64,000 nt of DNA, taken from Scilla litardierei (lineage: Eukaryota > Streptophyta > Magnoliopsida > Asparagales > Asparagaceae). This document shows, in pieces, positions 1 through 10,667 of the stretch. The position numbers and the translations under genes were made by a program. Below the pieces are notes generated by a model. The model did not search any database, had not been told where the DNA came from, and saw nothing but the letters and a program-made list of their open reading frames with translations. The stretch is from NCBI GenBank assembly GCA_030789695.1, contig JAULAV010009149.1, positions 30,160 to 94,159 of the forward strand, written 5' to 3'. How positions within the stretch are numbered: the stretch's first letter is position 1; each line of letters opens with the position of its first letter.

Positions 1-194
1 ACTCTAATCTTGAAATCATTATCAAAAATTATAGATTAACATACAAATCACGCATATTAATCCAAACAATCGAAATCATCAAAATCTTAAATACATCTCT
101 TGAAAAAATATATGAAAACATATAGCATTTAAAACAAGAGAAGTGAAATGATGACATGAGTTCAAAGCATGATTTAACATAAAAGTATGAACTC

Positions 195-851
195 CTATAA
201 TTCAGATTCACCCATAATCCCTAATTCCCCAAGCAACCTCACAAATGAATCTTCTTTAAGAGGTTTAGTGAAGATGTCGACGATTTGTTTTTGGGTTTCA
301 ATGTACTCTAAGATGATGTCCTTCTTAGCTATATGATCATTAATGAAGTAGTGTCTCACATTTATGTGTTTGGTACAGGAGTGATGTACCAGATTCTTAG
401 AAAGACAAATTGCACTTTGGTTAGCAACCATGATATGACAAGTATCACAATTGACACCATAGTCTTTGAGCGTGTGTCCCATCCAAAGAACTTGTGCACA
501 TGCAAGACCCGCTGCAATATATTCTGCTTCAGTCGTGGACAAAGGTACCGAGTTCTGTTTCTTGGAAAACCAAGAAACTAGAGAATTTCCTTGAAAATGG
601 CAAGTGCCACTAGTACTTTTCCTATCGGATTTGCATCTGGTAAAGTCGGCATCACTATATGAGATTAGCTCATATGTGCTAGACTTAGGGTAAAGTAGCC
701 TATAATCTAATGAATGATTGAGGTAACGAAATATTTGTTTAACCGCAATCAAGTGTGACTCCTTAGGTCTAGCTTGATATCTAGCACAAAGACATACGGA
801 GAACATAATATCGTGCATATTAGCGGTTAAGTAAAGTAAGCTACCGATCAT
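195..851 (-). pseudogene. Copia C: RT C-terminus and RNase H
   Basis: This 218-residue reading frame is the pol end of element C. It opens with the Copia RT/RNase H linker (MIGSLLYLTA) and continues into RNase H. The first catalytic Asp (YSDADF) and the Glu (STTEAEY) are present, but the usual third Asp of the DN-SAI motif reads VANQSAI, so it has changed to Ala. The tail (IVDIFTKPL) is the normal Copia end. It is cut from the RT block at 18497 by insertion X. The enzyme would degrade the RNA of RNA/DNA hybrids during reverse transcription, but this copy is probably inactive. Positions 1-194 are AT-rich 3' untranslated sequence with no clear feature. Confidence 0.9.
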
Positions 852-871
852 ACCTAGATATAGATGAATGT

Positions 872-1745
872 TGTTTCGGGGTGTTTTCTCCCTACAGGTT
901 GATAGTCTGGAGGCCCGGGGGTCGTTGTTGTCACGTGAGACGAAGACGGCCTTTGAAGTCGGTCGGAAGAACGTTCACTTGATCAGGAAGGCGCAGATCC
1001 GTGCTTCGGTGCGCCGAGGGTAGCCTTGGCAGGACGATAACCTCCGGGATCGGTCGGACGAACAGGCTCTGGCACGAGGGCGTTCGGATCCTAGCGATGG
1101 GACACCAAAGGGAAGCTTCGTTGGTGGTGATGTCTCCTTTGATCTGGAAAATGAAGAACTCATCGGGGGGTCGAACCGTGGTTCCAACCAATTCCCCTTC
1201 GATGTCTAAGTCGGATCCAGTCTGAAGGAAGCTCGGTGGGACCGAGCTTGGTTCACGGAGAGACAAAGTGCGAATCCTCGAGCCAAGCTATGGAGGAGAA
1301 ATGTGTAATGTGGAAGAAGGTGTGAGGAAGTGGTATAGTGATACCTCTGTTTTAGATCTTAGAGATCGGCCCTTTGAGATGATGCCTCTCCCCTCTTCAT
1401 ATCGACGAGTCATCCCCCCGATGTAATGGGCCATGATTGCCATCATTGATGGGGACATGCTAAGTGGGGAATGTTGACCCCAATAATTGCCACATTTTAT
1501 GAAGGGATGATGCCATGAAGGTGGAGTGATGGCATTGAGTGATTGCCATAATTGGTGAGTGCTCCCTGGTTTGGGCAGCAGTGTCCTCCATCATGGATAG
1601 TGGACGGTCTTTTGGGCCTTTGTCTTGGGTGGAGAAGCGCGACCTGTCCGTGAGGTCCTTAGGCCGGAGCCCAAGGCCGTAGTAGGTTGGTTGACTGGTC
1701 GTGGTTGACTTGACTTCTCTGGGCCCAGTCAACATGGTTGTATCA
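872..1745 (-). repeat. 3' LTR of element X
   Basis: The 874-bp LTR begins TGTTTC and ends TATCA on the plus strand. It aligns along its length with 17596-18491, sharing the block around GGCCCGG, the GTCGGTCGGA stretch and the terminal GGTCAACATGG. Read on the minus strand it contains the conserved core with GACTTAGACATCGAAGGGG that also occurs in the LTRs of Y and Z. Confidence 0.85.
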
Positions 1746-1775
1746 ATTACCCCCATTTTTCGAGCTCTACTGTTA
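1746..1775 (-). other. Polypurine tract of X
   Basis: On the minus strand this reads AAAAATGGGGGTAAT directly before the LTR, the expected primer position for plus-strand DNA synthesis. Element Z has a similar tract (AGAAGATGGGGGCA) at 45681-45694. Confidence 0.6.
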
Positions 1776-1879
1776 TTGAGGTTGAGGTCGGGAGATTTAT
1801 ACTAAGGGGGAGAAGTGACTCATTTTGTAAAGTTGGTCCGACATGTGAAGTCGGCTAGGGACAACAGTTAGTTAGTCCG

Positions 1880-3225
1880 ATATTCGTTCGGTGGCAAGTG
1901 GAGCGGCCCCTCAACTTACGGTCGACGGAGGAGTGGGTCGGCCAGCTGAGGAGTGGTCCTCAGCCTTACGATCAATCTGTTTGTTTGGTGGCAAGGGGAG
2001 TGCCTCTCGACTTACGGCTGACGAAGGAGAGGGTCGTCCAGCTGGGGGAGTGGCCCTCAGCCTTACGACCGATCTGTTCGTTCGATGGCGAGGGAAGTGC
2101 CTCTTGACTTACGGTCAACGAATGAGTGGGTTGGCTAGCTGGGGGGTGGCCCTCAGCCTTACGATCGATCTGTTCATTCGGTGGCGAGGGGGGTGACCTC
2201 TCGACTTACGGTCGACGAATGAGTGGGTCGGCCAGCTGGGGAGTTGCCCCCAACCTTATGACCGATCCGTTCATTTGGTTGTGAGGGGAGTTGCCCCTCG
2301 ACTTACGGCCGACGAAGGAGTGGGTCGGCCAGCTGAGGAAGTTGCCCCTACCTTACAACCGATATGTTCGTTCGGTGGCAAGGGAAGTGGCCCCTCGACT
2401 TATGACCGACGAAAGAGTGGGTCGGCCAGTTGGGGGAGTTGCCCCCAGCCTTACAACCGATCTATTCGTTCGGTGTCAAGGAGAGTTGCCCCTCGACCTA
2501 CGGTCAACGAAGGAGTGGGTCGGCCAGCTGGGGGAGTGGCCCTCAGACTTATGATCGATATGTTCGTTCGGTTCCGAGGGGAGTCGCCCCTCGACTTACG
2601 ACCAACGAAGGAGTGGGTCGGCCAGCTCGAGGAGTTGTCCCCAGCCTTACGACCGATCTATTCATTTGGTAGCAGGGGGAGTGGCCCTTAGACTTACAGC
2701 CTACGAAGGAGTAGGTCGGCCAGCTAGGGGAGTTGCCCCCAGCCTTACGACTGATCTGTTTGCAACGGTCCTATTATCGATCTATTCGTTCGGTGGCAAG
2801 GGGAGTTGCCCCTCGACTTACAACCAACGAAGGAGTGGGTCGGCCAGCTGGGAGAGTGGCCCCCAGCCTTACGTCTGACCTGCTGTTCGGTGGCGAGGGG
2901 AGTTGCTCCTAGACTTACGGCTGACGAAGGAGTGGGTTGGCTAGCTAGGGGAGTGGCCTCCAGCCTTATGATCGATCCGTTCATTCAGTGGTGAGGGGAA
3001 TGGCCCCTCGACTTACGACTGACAAAAGCAATGGGTCGGCCAGCTGGGGGTGTTGCCCCCAGCCTTACGACCGATCCGTTCGTTCGGTGGCAAGGAGAGT
3101 GGCCCCTCGACTTTCAGCCGACGAAGGAGTTGGTCGCCAGCTGGGGGAGTTGCCCTCATCCTTATGGCAGATTCGTTCATTCGGTTACGAGGGGAGTTGC
3201 CCCTCGACTTACGGTCGACCCACTC
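1880..3225. repeat. 97-bp tandem array with two hairpins per unit (X, part 1)
   Basis: About 14 units of roughly 97 bp. Each unit holds two related halves: one carries the hairpin GAGGGG-AGTTG-CCCCTC next to CGACTTACGG, the other CTGGGGG-AGTTG-CCCCCAG next to CCTTACGA. The copies are diverged but the stems are often preserved. Several open frames cross the array only because stops are rare in the repeat. The array resumes at 3937 after a plastid insert. Confidence 0.9.
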
Positions 3226-3451
3226 CTTGCGAAAACTTCTGGATATGTATCCTACATCTGAACTAAATTCTTTCTTGTTAAAGAATCTCTTTTAGTTGCT
3301 TTGGAACAATTAGGAGATTCTACTTTTGGTGGCAACATACTATTGGCGGTGGTCTCGCTTATGGGGTCAAATCAATATGTTCTAAGAAGAAATATTTGAA
3401 TATCAATCTCATAAGTATCATACCAAATCCCATCAATCAAATCACTTTCCA
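3226..3451 (+). pseudogene. ycf2: Plastid ycf2 fragment (nuclear plastid DNA)
   Basis: The plus strand reads [20 protein letters not shown], then continues one frame over with the [10 protein letters not shown] and GGNIL region and the [12 protein letters not shown] stretch. This is recognisable from the N-terminal part of plastid Ycf2. Small deletions have shifted the frame and removed some residues, so it is a dead nuclear copy. It starts abruptly inside the X tandem array and ends abruptly at about 3451, where a ycf1 piece begins in the opposite direction. Confidence 0.85.
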
Positions 3452-3936
3452 TGCCAATTCTGGAATTGAAACAAATCAGATTCAATTCTCGACTACGTCT
3501 GGGAGATAGAATATTTTCAAGAACATAGAAATCATAATGATTTTTGTTTCTATTCACAAGTGTATTGCTGTGTTGTGTAACGGATCTATCAAAATTCTTT
3601 TTATCGACATAGTTATTTTTTATTATGCATTTTCCATTAATTTGGTGCTTATTCTTGTCAACGAATGAAATATCTATGGTTTGATATATAATATATTTTC
3701 CATCACTCTTCATAGATAGACGAAATGGTTCGATAATAAATATTCCTTTTTTTACCAATTCCGTGAGGGTTAGGTCTTTCTGAATCAACATTGCATCCAG
3801 ATGTATCTCTTCTCTTTGAATTGAAGATAGAGCGATTTCCCTTGGATCTATCAGTCTAAGTAGAAGGAAATATACCTAAATATTATTGATCATTCTTTTA
3901 TTCAAGGGGTCATCCCATCTTAATTGGAAAAGGAAC
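3452..3936 (-). pseudogene. ycf1: Plastid ycf1 (TIC214) C-terminal fragment
   Basis: The minus strand encodes a Ycf1/Tic214 C-terminal segment. Recognisable pieces are [61 protein letters not shown] and [16 protein letters not shown]. It has an in-frame stop after RMINNI and a degraded end near 3452. Functional Ycf1 is part of the plastid inner-membrane protein import machinery; here it is only an inserted fragment. ycf1 and ycf2 are not neighbours in ordinary plastid genomes, so two plastid pieces were joined before or during insertion. Confidence 0.88.
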
Positions 3937-4495
3937 GATTGATCTGTTCGTTCGGTGGAAAGGGGAGTGGCCCCTTGACTTACGACCGACAGAAGGAGTG
4001 GGTCGGCTAGCTAAGGGAGTGGCCCACAGCCTTACGATCGATCTATTCGTTTGGTGGCAATGAAAGTGGCTCCTCGACTTACGGCCTACGTAGGAGTGGG
4101 TCAACAAGCTGGGGGAGTGGCCCCCAGCCTTACAACCGATCTGTTCGTTCGGTTATGAGGAGAGTTGCCCCTCGACTTACGGACGACGAAGGAGTCGGTC
4201 GGCCAGCTGGGGGAGTGGCCCCTAGCCTTACGACTGATCTGTTCGTTCGGTTGCAATGGGAGTTGCACCTTGACTTAAGATCGACGAAGGAGTGGGTCGG
4301 CCAGTTGGCGGAGTGGCCCCTAGCCTTACGACCGATCTATTTGTTCGCTTGCGAGGGGAGTTGCCCCTCGACTTACGCCTGCCGAAGGAGTGGGTCGGCC
4401 TGCTGGGGGAGTTGCCTCCAGCCTTACGATCGATCCGTTCGTTCGGTGGCAAGGGGAGTGACCGCTCAACTACTGCCAATGAAAGAATGGGTCTG
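3937..4495. repeat. 97-bp tandem array (X, part 2)
   Basis: Continuation of the array at 1880-3225, nearly six more units with the same two hairpin halves. It ends near TGAAAGAATGGGTCTGCCAA. The plastid insert separates the two parts. Confidence 0.88.
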
Positions 4496-7232
4496 CCAAC
4501 CAATCCCCGCTCTTGTCTAGATCCCAGTTTTAGCCAAGCTCTAGTCTGGTCAGCAGAAGTTCTGTGCCATCGTCCGAGTTTTCTGTGCCATCGAGAGAGC
4601 ATGGAAGGCGAAGGTAGTAGGGTCCTCCTATGTACGTTATCCTTGCCCCCTCTATGTCTCGGGTTCGCCTAAGGAGATGGCGAACTCGGGTAGTTGGAGA
4701 TCATGTCGGCACATGTCAGTTGCATGGATTGTCTTCCTGTCATCAATCGACCTCATCTGTTCGGAAGATTGTCCAAGGGGATGGATTGGGGTGAGCCTTG
4801 GCCAGTCTTCCTCTTCCTAGGTCGGCCTCGTCTAGTCGACCTCCTCGTGGCTCGGTCAGCCTGGACTGTTTGGCCTCCTTCTGGGTCGTCATCGTCTGCC
4901 TGGCTTCTTCTTGGGTCGACCTAATCTGGTTGTTTTCCTCCTGGATGCTCGGCACGAATGCTCGGCAAGGAGCCTCAGATGCTCAGCGTGGAGGCTCGAC
5001 CAGACGACTTGGATGCTCGACACAGTCTAGTCGCTGGAGGGCAAAAGGGAAGATGAGATTAAATGCAATCTTCCATTTAAAACCCAATCGCCCAAAACTA
5101 TTCAAGAACAGATTTGCCCTATTCTCGCAGCCACTTTCATTTAACCCCAAAGCAAATAAATTTCTATTGGCTTGGGTTTGAGACTTCGAGTCGGAATAAG
5201 GGGCGAAGCTTGTGTTGATCAATGGATTCGACCGGACGAAGGAGGAGTCCATGTCACTAAACGAATGACGAGTCTACAGAGCTTGAAAGATCCACTTCGG
5301 AGCTCGATTTCGGTTGTATAGATCTGTTTGAGCTATCCATCGAAGCTAGAGGTTTGACAAGGATCGCTCGCATGAGAAAAAAAGGCAAGAACGAGCCTGG
5401 GTCGCAGCTCGAGAATGATGGGACCAAGGGCTGACGAAGCTCGATCGTCGACGTCCAAGATGTGTCTTGTTCGAAGCTTTTGGTCGAAGCTCAAATCTTG
5501 GTTGAAGCTCGAAGGTGACGGCAAAATGATTCCTTGGTCGAAGCTCATTCTGTCGAAGCTTGGGACAAAGAAAAAGGACTCTTGGTCGAGCCCACTCTAT
5601 TGAGTCTGTGGATGCTTACCGTTTGTGCCTCAGTCCATAAGGCTCCGACGAATCAAGGCTTGCATTCGATGCAATCAAAGTTTCGAGCGAGGAAATGGTA
5701 CCGGCACGGCCGCCACCGCTTTGGATTTAAGCTTCATCTTGCAAAATCGGTAGTGGCTCAGAAGAGAGCCAAGGAATTTATTATGGAAGGAGAGAGGAGC
5801 ACATCCATAAAAAGAGAGGCTGCCGTATCGAATTTCAGAAGAGGAATAGAACGATCACTTAACTGAGCTTGGTTTGAGCATGATGCTTAGGGTGCGATTG
5901 ATTCCCTTCACTCCTCGGGTAAAGGATTGATGTCCAAGGAATTTATTATGGAAGGAGAGAGGAGCACATCCATAAAAAGAGAGGCTGTTGTATCGAATTC
6001 TAGAAGAGGGATAGAACGATCACTTAACTGAGCATGGTTGACCATAGTGCTTGGGGTGCGATTGATTCCCTTCACTCCTCAGGTGAATGTTTGTACGTGG
6101 CAGGAATAGATCCCCCAAAAAACACCAAGGAGGCCAGTACAGTAGCGGGGGCCGAGGGAGCCGCTCGGTGAATTAGTTGATAACTTCAGCGACCTGATCT
6201 CCAAACCCAAGGCCGATTCCGAGAAGAATCTGGCTGATGACCAACTTGAAAATGTTGATCGCCCGTCAAACCAGGAAGGTGTCCAGACAGTAGCTTAGGT
6301 AATTGAGCATCCAATGGCAGAGAGAAGGGAAGGAGCTTAGACTAGCATTTGGATTGCACGTGCCAATGATGATAAGACATCAACATGTCCCCTGTTGGAG
6401 AGATAGAAGCTAGACAAAATTCTGGAAAGTCCCAATTGAAGGTGCAAATGACCTCATCCTTGCAATTGTAGCACATCAAGACCATCTCCAACCCTTAAAT
6501 CGTACTGCTTCTCAACACATCTAATTCAACACATCAAGCAGTTGAGCTTTGAGCAAGACGTGATAGCCTAAGCTTGAGGACATGTGCTCTACAAGATCGG
6601 ATATGGATACTCCAAGAATCAAACGGTAGATCATTTTGACGAGCTTGGTGGAGGAGCTCAGCCGATCCAGCAGGGGAGGCAGGTAGACGAGTAGGATGAC
6701 TCCTACATTGGAGATGTTTAGAATTGGCTAGCGCTCTGCTCTTGGATGAATGCTGGACCAGATTATATGCCCAGATTTTCATCATGCATTTTATTAAACG
6801 GCTTACGGGCATCGCTATCCGGTGAAGTAGTGCTAGGCATTGCAAAGGTCGTGGAGGACATCAGCCAGTCCTAGGCAGGGCGATAGGGACATATTTGCTT
6901 CGTCAGCATCTCAGTCGGTGTGCATGCTCTGTAAGTCGTTGATTTGGCACAGCTGGTTCGGGGCATCCGAGATCATTGGGTCGATAGAGAATCCACAGTC
7001 GGATCAGCGGAAGCTTGGCCCAGTAGTCGATGAGCTCCTTTTCGAGGTGAGCTTTGCTTGGATCAGTTGTGTTTCCATCCCTACGAAGGTGGTGCTCTGA
7101 TCAGTTGGATCGGCTGCCTTTCAGGTTCGACATGTATGGCCACTCGGGGGCATCTTGATGGGCTCTAGCGGTGAGGTTGTTGTCCCCTGTCGGTGGCAGA
7201 GGAGGTCTGCCCAGCGGTCGAGGGAGGGAAAC
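4496..7232. other. Internal region of X with no recognised gene
   Basis: GC-moderate sequence with short open frames on both strands. I recognise no gag, protease, RT or integrase motif. It includes stretches rich in GTCGAAGCTC/GAAGCTCGA around 5400-5560. It probably represents the untranslated or captured interior of a non-autonomous element. Confidence 0.5.
5768..6060. repeat. Two-copy direct repeat, period about 168 bp
   Basis: A block of about 120 bp starting AAGGAATTTATTATGGAAGG occurs at about 5770 and again at about 5938 with only a few differences. It includes the shared phrase AGAACGATCACTTAACTGAG and a following GGTGCGATTGATTCCCTTCA. Confidence 0.85.
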
Positions 7233-9649
7233 TGTCACGCCCCGCTTCCCTAAAATGGAGGCGAGACGTGAAAAGTGGAGCTGTGAAGCCCCAAACCCGA
7301 TAAGCGTCAAAAAACATAAGCAGGTCCCTGTAACCACAAACAGAACAACAATAATAACACAAGGAGAGACAGAAATAAAATCTCAAATCTCAGAATTTGT
7401 CCAACATGAAAATTAAGTTCAACATCCAGAAAAGCCACCAGGCTAAAAGAAAGAGTCTAAAGGCATAACACACGGCCAACACAACAAACACCAACAAAGT
7501 ATGGGTGCTACGCACAGATAACTAAAAGCAGTCTAAAGCAAAAGGGAAAGCTCTACGAGGACACTAAGACTGATCTCCAGTGTCCACGAAGTCCTCGATC
7601 AACACAGGATCTGACTCAGCGTCAGCAAACACCACGTCCTCAGCGACAAACTCAGGCTCGGGATCTAACATGTGTCACCCAAAAGAGAAAAGGGGCACAT
7701 GTCAGCAAGTCGAAAGACTTGTGCAAGGAAACTGAAAGAAAAGTAAACTAACAACCTAGCAGTTAAAGTATGGTGCATGGCATGGCAAGTATCGTATGGA
7801 AGTAACAAGTGAAGTACAAGTAACAAGTAACAAGTAACAAGTGGTACGTGTGACATGTATTGTCAAGTAACAAGTACAAGGGACCACCCACACACATGTG
7901 AGTGCCCTATTGCCCGCAGGCTGTATTCAAGTACAAGGGATCACTCACACACAGGCGAGTGCCCTATTGCCCGCAGGCTGTATTGAGCTCGTTTTCTGGA
8001 CCACGAGCCAGATATGTAATTGGCCTAGGGTCGTGCCCGCAAAACGGGTGCCTAGCCGGAACAAGTAGCACTAGTATGTAGCGATGCTACGCAATCACGA
8101 TGAGTGTTCAAGCATGCAATGACATGAGCAGTTATTCGTGTACCGTTAATTGAATTTAAACATGACAGGCAAAATGCAATGACATGAACAGATATTCGCG
8201 TACCGTTAATTTAAATTAAACATGGCAGTTAAAGATGCATGGATGACATGAACAGTTAATACGCGTACCGTTAAGTGAAATTAAACGTGACATACAAGCA
8301 TGATGAAGGTGACGGACCAAGCTTCGTTGTCAAGCTAGGTCAATGGCGTCCAGACGGCTATCCTTTCACCGTCTAGTCTCTTTTACGCTAAAGCAAGGAA
8401 ATGGCCTAAGACATGGCCTAAAACATGGCCTAAAACCCTAAGTGGCAAGTTTCACTTGCCTATCACCGGGGATGACGATCAACGAGGCCGTCACACAAAA
8501 GCTAACTACGGAGATGAGATCGCTGCCAAGGCAAAACAACATTAAAACAACATCCAACCTAGTTTTATTAGGGTTTCACAAAAACACAAATGGGCTATGA
8601 AGATATTAAGAGATCGAGTTATTACCGTATCGGAAGCGGAAGAACGATGCCGAGCAAGCACGGCAACGGAAGAAATGATCTGGGGAACCTAGGGTTCAGA
8701 TCTGGAATGGATGTGGAAAATCTGGAGAAATGAGGTTTTGGGGATTTTGGGGGGTTGGAGATGACCTAGGGCATGGTGGTTGGTCAAAATGGAGAGGGGG
8801 AGGAGCTCTAGATGAAGGAGGAAGGCTAGAGGAAGGTTGGGGAAGATCAGAGGTCAAGGGGGAAGAAAAGAGGTCAGGAGAAGAGAAAGAAAGAAAAGAA
8901 ACGAAGTGGGGTATTTGTAGAAAATGACCTGACGGCTGCCCAGAAATTAGGGTTTCGACACTGATTAGTCGGTCAAAGAGCAACCACTGACCGACTAGTT
9001 TGGGAACTAGTCGGTCGGTTGACCAACGCAGACCGACTAAGTCCAAACAGTAACTCCTGTACAAAAATAGGATTTAGATTTAGTCGGTCAAAGAACAACT
9101 ACTGACCGACTAGTTTCGAATCTAGTCGGTCGATGAACGTTCTTAGACCGACTAAGAATGAATAGTACTTGGTATCAAAATGATCATAGAGTTAGTCGGT
9201 TGAAGAACGATTGCTGACCGACTAGTTTGCAACCTAGTCGGTCAACGAATGTTCTTAGACCGACTAACGATAAACAGTAACTCCTGAGAATTTTACAAAG
9301 CCCACTAGTCGATCCATGAAGGTTTGTCGACCGACTAAATCGTCATCTAGTCGGTCGGTTCCCCTTCTTACACCGGCTAACGTGCACAGAAAGTTCCGAA
9401 ATGGAGCGCGAAGCTCTGGGATCGATTCCTAAGACTCCTAGGCTTGATCTAACAATAAGATATGACCAATATGAAGCCCGTCACGAATGACTTACTCCAA
9501 AATCGACGATCAACGGAAGAAGCTAGAAAATCACGACGAAACGATCGAAAATGAAGCTACGGAAACGAAAACCACACATGAGGAGAAAATCCACCAAAAC
9601 ATATAATATAATATAGATAAATCCAGATACATGAAAACCAGTCGTTACA
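7233..9649 (-). repeat. 3' LTR of T
   Basis: The 2417-bp LTR reads TGTCACGCC...GTCGTTACA on the plus strand. It is nearly identical to 14463-16893. It holds short internal tandem repeats at 7880-7990 (unit about 57 bp) and 8100-8300 (three units of about 60 bp with CGCGTACCGTTAA), and the TAGTCGGTC array at 8960-9385. Its TATA position reads TACAAATA on the minus strand (8912-8919), whereas the 5' LTR has TATAAATA. Confidence 0.93.
8960..9385. promoter_or_regulatory. U3 array of inverted TAGTCGGTC/GACCGACTA motifs (3' LTR)
   Basis: Four units of about 115 bp, each built from two facing pairs of TAGTCGGTC and GACCGACTA. The motif includes ACCGAC, the DRE/CRT core (A/GCCGAC) bound by DREB/CBF factors. 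I count 14 cores by eye in this LTR. Each pair can also form a stem. The same array lies upstream of the TATA box in the 5' LTR. Confidence 0.75.
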
Positions 9650-9665
9650 TCCTCCCCAACTTAAG
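9650..9665 (-). other. Polypurine tract of T
   Basis: The minus strand reads CTTAAGTTGGGGAGGA immediately before the LTR start TGTAACGACTGG, the normal position for plus-strand priming in a Gypsy element. Confidence 0.85.
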
Positions 9666-9695
9666 AAAAATTCCGTCCTCGAAATTTCCCAACAC

Positions 9696-10597
9696 TCACG
9701 TGTCCGGAAACAAAAGTGGGTAACGCTCTCGCATCTCATCCTCGTTCTCCCAAGTAGACTCCCCAGGCGAGCCGTGTCGCCACATCACCCTCACAAGATT
9801 GACAACCTTGTTCCGAAGTGACTTCTGACGCCTGTCCAGAATCTACACTGGCTGCTGGTCATACGTCATATCAGGGCGAACGGTAATCTCCGAGAAATCC
9901 ACTGCATGAGATGGATCGCTAATGTATCGACGAAGCTGCGACACATGGAAAACATTGTGAACTCCTTCCAAAGATGGCGGCAAGGCTAATCGGTAGGCTA
10001 CCTCGCCAACTTTCTCCAAAATGTCAAACGGTCCAATGTATCACGGGCTCAACTTCCCTCGCTTCCCAAAGCGAATCACACCACGATTCGGGAAAATCCT
10101 CAAGAACACATGGTCCCCAGGCTGAAACTCCAAAGGACGACGTTTAGCATCCGCCCAATGCTTAAAACGGTCCTGAGCAATACTCAACCTCTCCCGAATG
10201 TTCCTGAAAACATCCACAGCCTCCACAATCATCTCAGGTCCCAACAGCTCCCGGTCTCCAACGTCATCCCAACTCAATGGCGATCGACATTTCCTCCCAT
10301 AAAGAGCGGCGAAAGGCGCCATGCCAGTACTCGCCTGGAAGCTGTTGTTGTAAGAAAACTCTACCAGATGTAGATGGTCCTCCCACGAACCCTTGAATCC
10401 AACATGCACGCCCTCAGCATGTCCTCCAAGATCTGAATCGTCCTCTCGAATTGGCCATCCGTCTGCGGATGGTACGCCGTGCTGAAACTCAGACGCGTAC
10501 CCAAACTCTTCTGCAAACTCTGCCAGAACTGAGATGTGAACCTCGTGTCTCTGTCCGACACGATACTCACGGGGACTCCATGAAGTCGTACAACCTC
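9696..10597 (-). pseudogene. T pol 3' part: integrase end and chromodomain-like tail
   Basis: Continues integrase after a predicted intron, from [20 protein letters not shown] with the second catalytic Asp (SDRD), through the Glu region (DGQFERTIQ), to the GDHVFLRIFP segment. After that come [17 protein letters not shown] and the chromodomain-like WENEDEMRERYPLLF. A one-base deletion near 10390 shifts the frame. TGA at 10041-10043 replaces a likely CGA, and TAG at 9843-9845 a likely CAG. The tail would help target integration to particular chromatin in active chromoviruses (family knowledge). Confidence 0.88.
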
Positions 10598-10667
10598 CTG
10601 CATGATTCACGTTACATCACTATCCAAAATAGGAAAAGGAAATAAAATGGAGAGCAAAAGAATTTAC
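10598..10667 (-). other. Predicted 70-bp intron in T integrase
   Basis: On the minus strand the integrase frame runs to ATGGAG, is then interrupted by GTAAATTC...CATGCAG, and resumes at GAGGTTGTACG. Removing these 70 bases restores the usual continuous integrase reading through the [13 protein letters not shown] region. The interval has in-frame stops and canonical GT...AG ends. An alternative is a simple insertion; the exact GT/AG borders favour an intron. Confidence 0.6.

Noticed and set aside
1891..3295. Many plus-strand frames of 60-140 codons
   Set aside because: Products of the 97-bp array; the last one runs by chance into the ycf2 piece.
3226..3936. A real plastid contig or contamination
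   Set aside because: The pieces are short, fused in opposite directions, contain frame changes and are embedded in a nuclear repeat on both sides.
1880..4495. Regularly spaced repeats resembling a CRISPR array
   Set aside because: Whole units are repeated with no unique spacers, no cas genes are present, and the context is a plant retrotransposon.
7665..7856. A 63-codon minus-strand frame repeated exactly at 14909-15100
   Set aside because: It lies inside both LTRs of T and repeats because the LTRs do; no domain.
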